This document shows, one piece after another, positions 62,290 through 64,000 of a stretch of 64,000 nucleotides of DNA. The stretch spans positions 12,730,282-12,794,281 of the forward strand of contig BROE01000022.1 in the NCBI GenBank assembly GCA_036571765.1, in the 5' to 3' direction. Made by a program: the position numbers and the translations under genes. Origin of the DNA: Plecoglossus altivelis (lineage: Eukaryota > Chordata > Actinopteri > Osmeriformes > Plecoglossidae). The notes beneath the pieces are model-generated. The model saw only the letters and a program-made list of their open reading frames with translations, did no database searches and was not told the DNA's origin. Position 1 is the stretch's first letter, and each line of letters opens with the position of its first letter.

Positions 62290-62483
62290 TCACTCTCTTT
62301 CTCTTGCTCTGTCTCCCTCCTTCTCTGTCTATCTTTCTCTCCCCCCTTCCCTCTCTCTGTCTCTCTCATTCTCTCTTCTGCGCTTCCTTTCTCTCTTTGT
62401 CTCTATCTCTTTGTCTCTGTTTCTTTCTCTTTCTTTATTTCTGTCTGTCTGTCTTTGTCTTGTCTGTCTGTCTCTCTGCTCTG

Positions 62484-62520
<37 letters not shown>

Positions 62521-62578
62521 TCTCTTTCCTCTTCTATCTACTCACACCACCACACACACACACACACACACACACACA
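62290..62578. repeat. pyrimidine tract with (CT)n and (CA)n microsatellites
   Basis: CTCTCTGTCT units run to about 62530, including a perfect TC run at 62487-62516. A CA run follows at 62550-62578. Confidence 0.9.
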
Positions 62579-63369
62579 TCCAAATGCACGCATACACCCT
62601 CCCACAAAGCACATGAGGAATGTTTCCTCCTATGCTTACATTGGCAAGAGCACAAACATGCGCTGACTTTTTACTTTCCAGTAAATTATAGGTAATGAAA
62701 TGTGAAGAAGAGCAAATCTGACGAGTATGCAGCTCAACCAAACTCGAGTTCCACAGACAGCTGAATAATCCCTGTTGTTCTGGTGAATCCACTCACATTC
62801 AGTGTGCGTCTCAGTGGTTTAACAGCAGAGGCCTTCAGTGCACCAACACTGCAACATCATAGGTTTGCATGGATGATTTATCAAGTATTTATTACACGTT
62901 TGATCTAGCGTCATGTTTGATCCTCTCTGCCTCTCAAACAGACGTGCGTGTGTGTAAGTGTTTGTGAACATGAGTGGGTACGTGTTTCTTTGCATGTGTG
63001 TTTCAGTGGCCAACTCAGTCATTGGTAGTCACAGGCAGTGCTGCAACATTCTTCTTCAGTGATGAGGTACCTGGCATCGTGTTCAGAGAAGTGGTCACTG
63101 GTAGAAGAATGGAGGCAAGAACGGAGAAGGGAGGTGGGTCGGCTCGTAGAGGGGAGCTGGTTTGACTTCGATAAACACTGCCCTCCGAAATTACCTCTTA
63201 GAGGAATCTGTGGCGACATACTAAGGTCACATGTGACACCAAGGGATCCGGGAGCTCTTTAACCTCAGTCAGGAGTGATCAGCTTCAAAGAGCCGGCATG
63301 ACCACAGCAGACTTTTGATGTGATGAGACCTGCTGTCTTGAGACAGCTGGGGGTTGAGAAGGTATGAGC

Positions 63370-63560
63370 ATACCTGGAGAGGAGAGGGGGTTAACTGGGA
63401 TGAGAGGAGAGAGAGGAGGGGGAGAGAACTAAGGGGAGGAGGATAGGAGGAGATGAGAGGGTAGGGCAGGAGAGGGGGAGAGGGGAGTCCAGGAAAAGAG
63501 CCGAGGAGGAGAGGGAGGACAGGAGAGGAGGAGAGGGGTGGGCAGGAGAAGAGTAATACA
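63370..63560. repeat. purine tract (GGAGAG-rich)
   Basis: About 190 bases are dominated by GAGGAGAGGGGGAGAG-type sequence. Confidence 0.85.
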
Positions 63561-63888
63561 CAGGTCTCTAGGCGTCTGCATGCATGCCCACCTAAATGAT
63601 GGGATATGAGGTGAAATGCTGCAGAAGGCTCTGTTTATGTGACATCACCAGGCAGGGCTGGCTGTGTTTTAATAGGGTGCATGTACTGTTGCATTGATGC
63701 ATGTTGCATAGGATAGGCGTGAAACTGCTTGTGTGTTTGGATGTGTGAATTTGTTTTGGTGCTGAGTTTGTTGTGTGTGCGTAAGATACCGCTTTGTTCT
63801 GGCAGAGTGCTCTTTAAGTGTGTTTGGCTGTCTGGAGAAGATTAGCATGAACTTGTGCAGAAGAGAGGCAGGCAGACATCCTAAAGAT

Positions 63889-63909
63889 GAGAGAGAGAGA
63901 GAGAGAGAG

Positions 63910-63956
<47 letters not shown>
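63889..63956. repeat. (GA)n(GT)n microsatellite
   Basis: A GA run changes directly into a GT run of more than 40 bases close to the right edge. Confidence 0.95.
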
Positions 63957-63958
<2 letters not shown>

Positions 63959-64000
63959 GGAACCCAGACAGACCCACAGAGGGCAAGCCTGGTGGGAGAG

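Larger units (their letters stand above)
46563..64000 (+). other. first intron of the dip2 gene (continues past the window)
   Basis: No coding exon was recognised on either strand. The stretch is made of ordinary intronic DNA with minisatellites at 48.1, 49.5, 54.9, 58.2, 60.9 and 62.1 kb, microsatellites and long purine or pyrimidine tracts. Very long first introns are usual in DIP2 genes. Confidence 0.75.

Overview
This window is vertebrate nuclear DNA, almost certainly from a ray-finned (teleost) fish. Genes are split by GT-AG introns. The DNA is full of CA/GT and GA/CT microsatellites, short minisatellites, Tc1-type transposon remnants and L2-type LINE tails of the kind common in fish. 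There are no bacterial operons, CRISPR arrays, rRNA or tRNA genes. The species cannot be fixed from this sequence. All gene names rest on protein families recognised from memory, because no search could be run.

Four genes are supported. (1) trpm2, minus strand, 57-5577: the first twelve coding exons of the ADP-ribose-gated Ca2+ channel, covering most of its cytosolic N-terminal region; the gene continues off the left edge. (2) hycc2 (fam126b), minus strand, 14993-26744: ten coding exons that join in frame to a complete 582-residue hyccin-2, with a probable long 3' UTR down to about 11.46 kb and probably a non-coding first exon somewhere in 26.8-42 kb. (3) cflar (c-FLIP), plus strand, 42347-45252: nine coding exons that join in frame to a 492-residue protein with two death effector domains and a pseudo-caspase, and a poly(A) signal at 45802. 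(4) dip2a, or a close DIP2 paralogue, plus strand: only the first coding exon (46439-46562), followed by more than 17 kb of first intron that runs off the right edge.

Layout: 1-5.6 kb trpm2; 5.6-11.4 kb intergenic, with a dispersed LINE/SINE-like repeat; 11.4-15 kb probable hycc2 3' UTR; 15-26.8 kb hycc2 with Tc1 and other repeats in its introns; 26.8-42.3 kb repeat-rich DNA with no coding exon seen, probably holding the hycc2 and cflar promoters; 42.3-45.8 kb cflar; 45.8-46.4 kb a compact cflar-dip2a spacer; 46.6-64 kb dip2a intron 1, made of minisatellites, microsatellites and long purine/pyrimidine tracts.

The genes do not form one pathway: calcium entry under oxidative stress (trpm2), PI4P synthesis at the plasma membrane (hycc2), death-receptor signalling (cflar) and a DIP2-family protein. 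The interest lies in gene order, since human orthologues lie on 21q22.3 (TRPM2, DIP2A) and 2q33 (HYCC2, CFLAR), and in repeats lying at splice sites. I found no convincing previously undescribed system.
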